A DNA stretch of 7,372 bases from an uncultured Clostridia bacterium (lineage in GTDB: Bacteria > Bacillota > Clostridia > Christensenellales > Borkfalkiaceae), in NCBI GenBank assembly GCA_905235765.1, contig CAJOMM010000030.1, positions 1 through 7,372 of the forward strand, given 5' to 3'. A model generated the notes under the pieces. That model saw nothing but the letters and a program-made list of their open reading frames with translations. It made no database searches and was not told the DNA's origin. The stretch's first letter is position 1; every line of letters starts with the position of its first letter. The translations under genes and the position numbers were made by a program. Below are positions 6,951 through 7,372 of this stretch, piece by piece.

Positions 6951-7292
6951 ATGGACGATTGCATTTTTTGTAAAATAATAAGAGGGGAGATCCCTTCCAC
7001 CAAGGTTTACGAAGACGACTATATGTTGATTTTTAAGGATATAGAGCCGAAAGCGAAAAACCACTTTTTGTGTATTCCCAAAAGCCATTTTAAGTTGCTA
7101 TCCGAAATGGACGAATGTCAGTCGGAAATGCTGTTAAAGTGCTTGAAAAAGATACCGGAACTCAAAAAAGAGTTAGGTCTTGAAAACGGATATCGTTTAG
7201 TCATAAATCAAGGCGAGGACGCAGGGCAATCGGTATTTCACCTGCATATCCATATCTTATCCGGTCAAAAAATGGGCTGGACTCCGGCGTAA
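6951..7292 (+). CDS. HIT family protein, HinT-like nucleoside phosphoramidase
   Basis: Proteins of the HinT branch of the histidine-triad family hydrolyse adenosine phosphoramidates and, in characterised cases, aminoacyl-adenylates such as lysyl-AMP. The protein has 113 residues, the usual size. It opens with DDCIFCKIIRGEIPSTKVYED (3-23), has the nucleotide-site strand DIEPKAKNHFLCIPKSH (30-46), and carries the catalytic triad motif HLHIHI, with histidines 97, 99 and 101. GQSVFH before the triad and the C-terminal MGWTPA resemble HinT (typically M-x-W-P-P) rather than Fhit or GalT. The start chosen is the ATG at 6951; a GTG at 6942 would add three residues but lies in the ribosome binding site. 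It lies 12 nt after mtaB and is the last gene before the terminator, a position seen for HIT genes in Clostridia. Confidence 0.93.
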   Translation: MDDCIFCKIIRGEIPSTKVYEDDYMLIFKDIEPKAKNHFLCIPKSHFKLLSEMDECQSEMLLKCLKKIPELKKELGLENGYRLVINQGEDAGQSVFHLHIHILSGQKMGWTPA

Positions 7293-7310
7293 AATCAGTG
7301 ATAGACAGTT

Positions 7311-7360
7311 AAAACCGCCGCAAAATCTGAAATTTCAGATTTTGCGGCGGTTTTTTATTT
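7311..7360 (+). terminator. Intrinsic terminator at the operon end
   Basis: Positions 7311-7332 and 7333-7354 are a perfect 22-bp inverted repeat with no spacer; the loop would form from the central A/T bases. The stem contains a strong GC block (CCGCCGC paired with GCGGCGG), and the right arm runs into TTTTTTATTT. This is a textbook Rho-independent terminator starting 18 nt after the HIT stop codon. The A-run on the left side (7311-7314) would give a short T-run on the other strand, so weak bidirectional action is possible. Confidence 0.95.
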
Positions 7361-7372
7361 CGCTATTTTTTT

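Noticed and set aside
1..7372. A novel defence, mobile or biosynthetic system
   Set aside because: All coding space is taken by intact, well-known housekeeping genes in a conserved order; there are no transposases, integrases, CRISPR repeats, toxin-antitoxin pairs or unexplained long stretches.

Overview
This window is one co-directional housekeeping operon on the + strand: the class I heat-shock (HrcA/CIRCE) chaperone operon of a low- to mid-GC Gram-positive bacterium, extended by translation-related genes. The order is hrcA, grpE, dnaK, dnaJ, prmA, mtaB and a HIT-family gene. The gene order, the HrcA/CIRCE control and a DnaK without the roughly 24-residue nucleotide-binding-domain insert of Gram-negative homologues all point to Firmicutes. 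The prmA-mtaB-HIT tail fits class Clostridia best. The intermediate GC (about mid-40s % by eye) and some divergent protein ends suggest an uncultured or gut-type clostridial lineage, but I cannot place it more finely.

Layout: positions 1-42 are AT-rich with no gene visible. A near-consensus sigma-A promoter (-35 at 43-48, -10 at 66-71, 17-nt spacer) is followed at 83-109 by a CIRCE operator with an imperfect left arm. Then come hrcA (147-1175, ATG start preferred over an upstream TTG), grpE (1200-1715) and dnaK (1742-3553). An 81-nt gap follows that holds a 17-bp perfect hairpin, then dnaJ (3635-4768), prmA (4770-5705, 1-nt gap), mtaB (5706-6938, 0-nt gap) and a HinT-like HIT gene (6951-7292). 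A perfect 22-bp palindrome plus T-run (7311-7360) ends the unit. No gene-free stretch exceeds 300 bases, and no tRNA, rRNA, CRISPR or mobile element was seen.

How it works together: HrcA represses the promoter through CIRCE and so controls its own operon. DnaK, DnaJ and GrpE form the ATP-driven Hsp70 folding cycle. PrmA methylates ribosomal protein L11, MtaB adds a methylthio group to t6A37 of tRNA, and the HIT protein is a probable nucleoside phosphoramidase. Folding and translation-quality functions therefore share one stress-responsive transcript.

I do not see a previously undescribed system here. The points most worth a second look are the dnaK-dnaJ hairpin that covers the only Shine-Dalgarno-like motif of dnaJ, the DnaK tail without the usual acidic end, the absence of rsmE between prmA and mtaB, and the degenerate CIRCE half-site.
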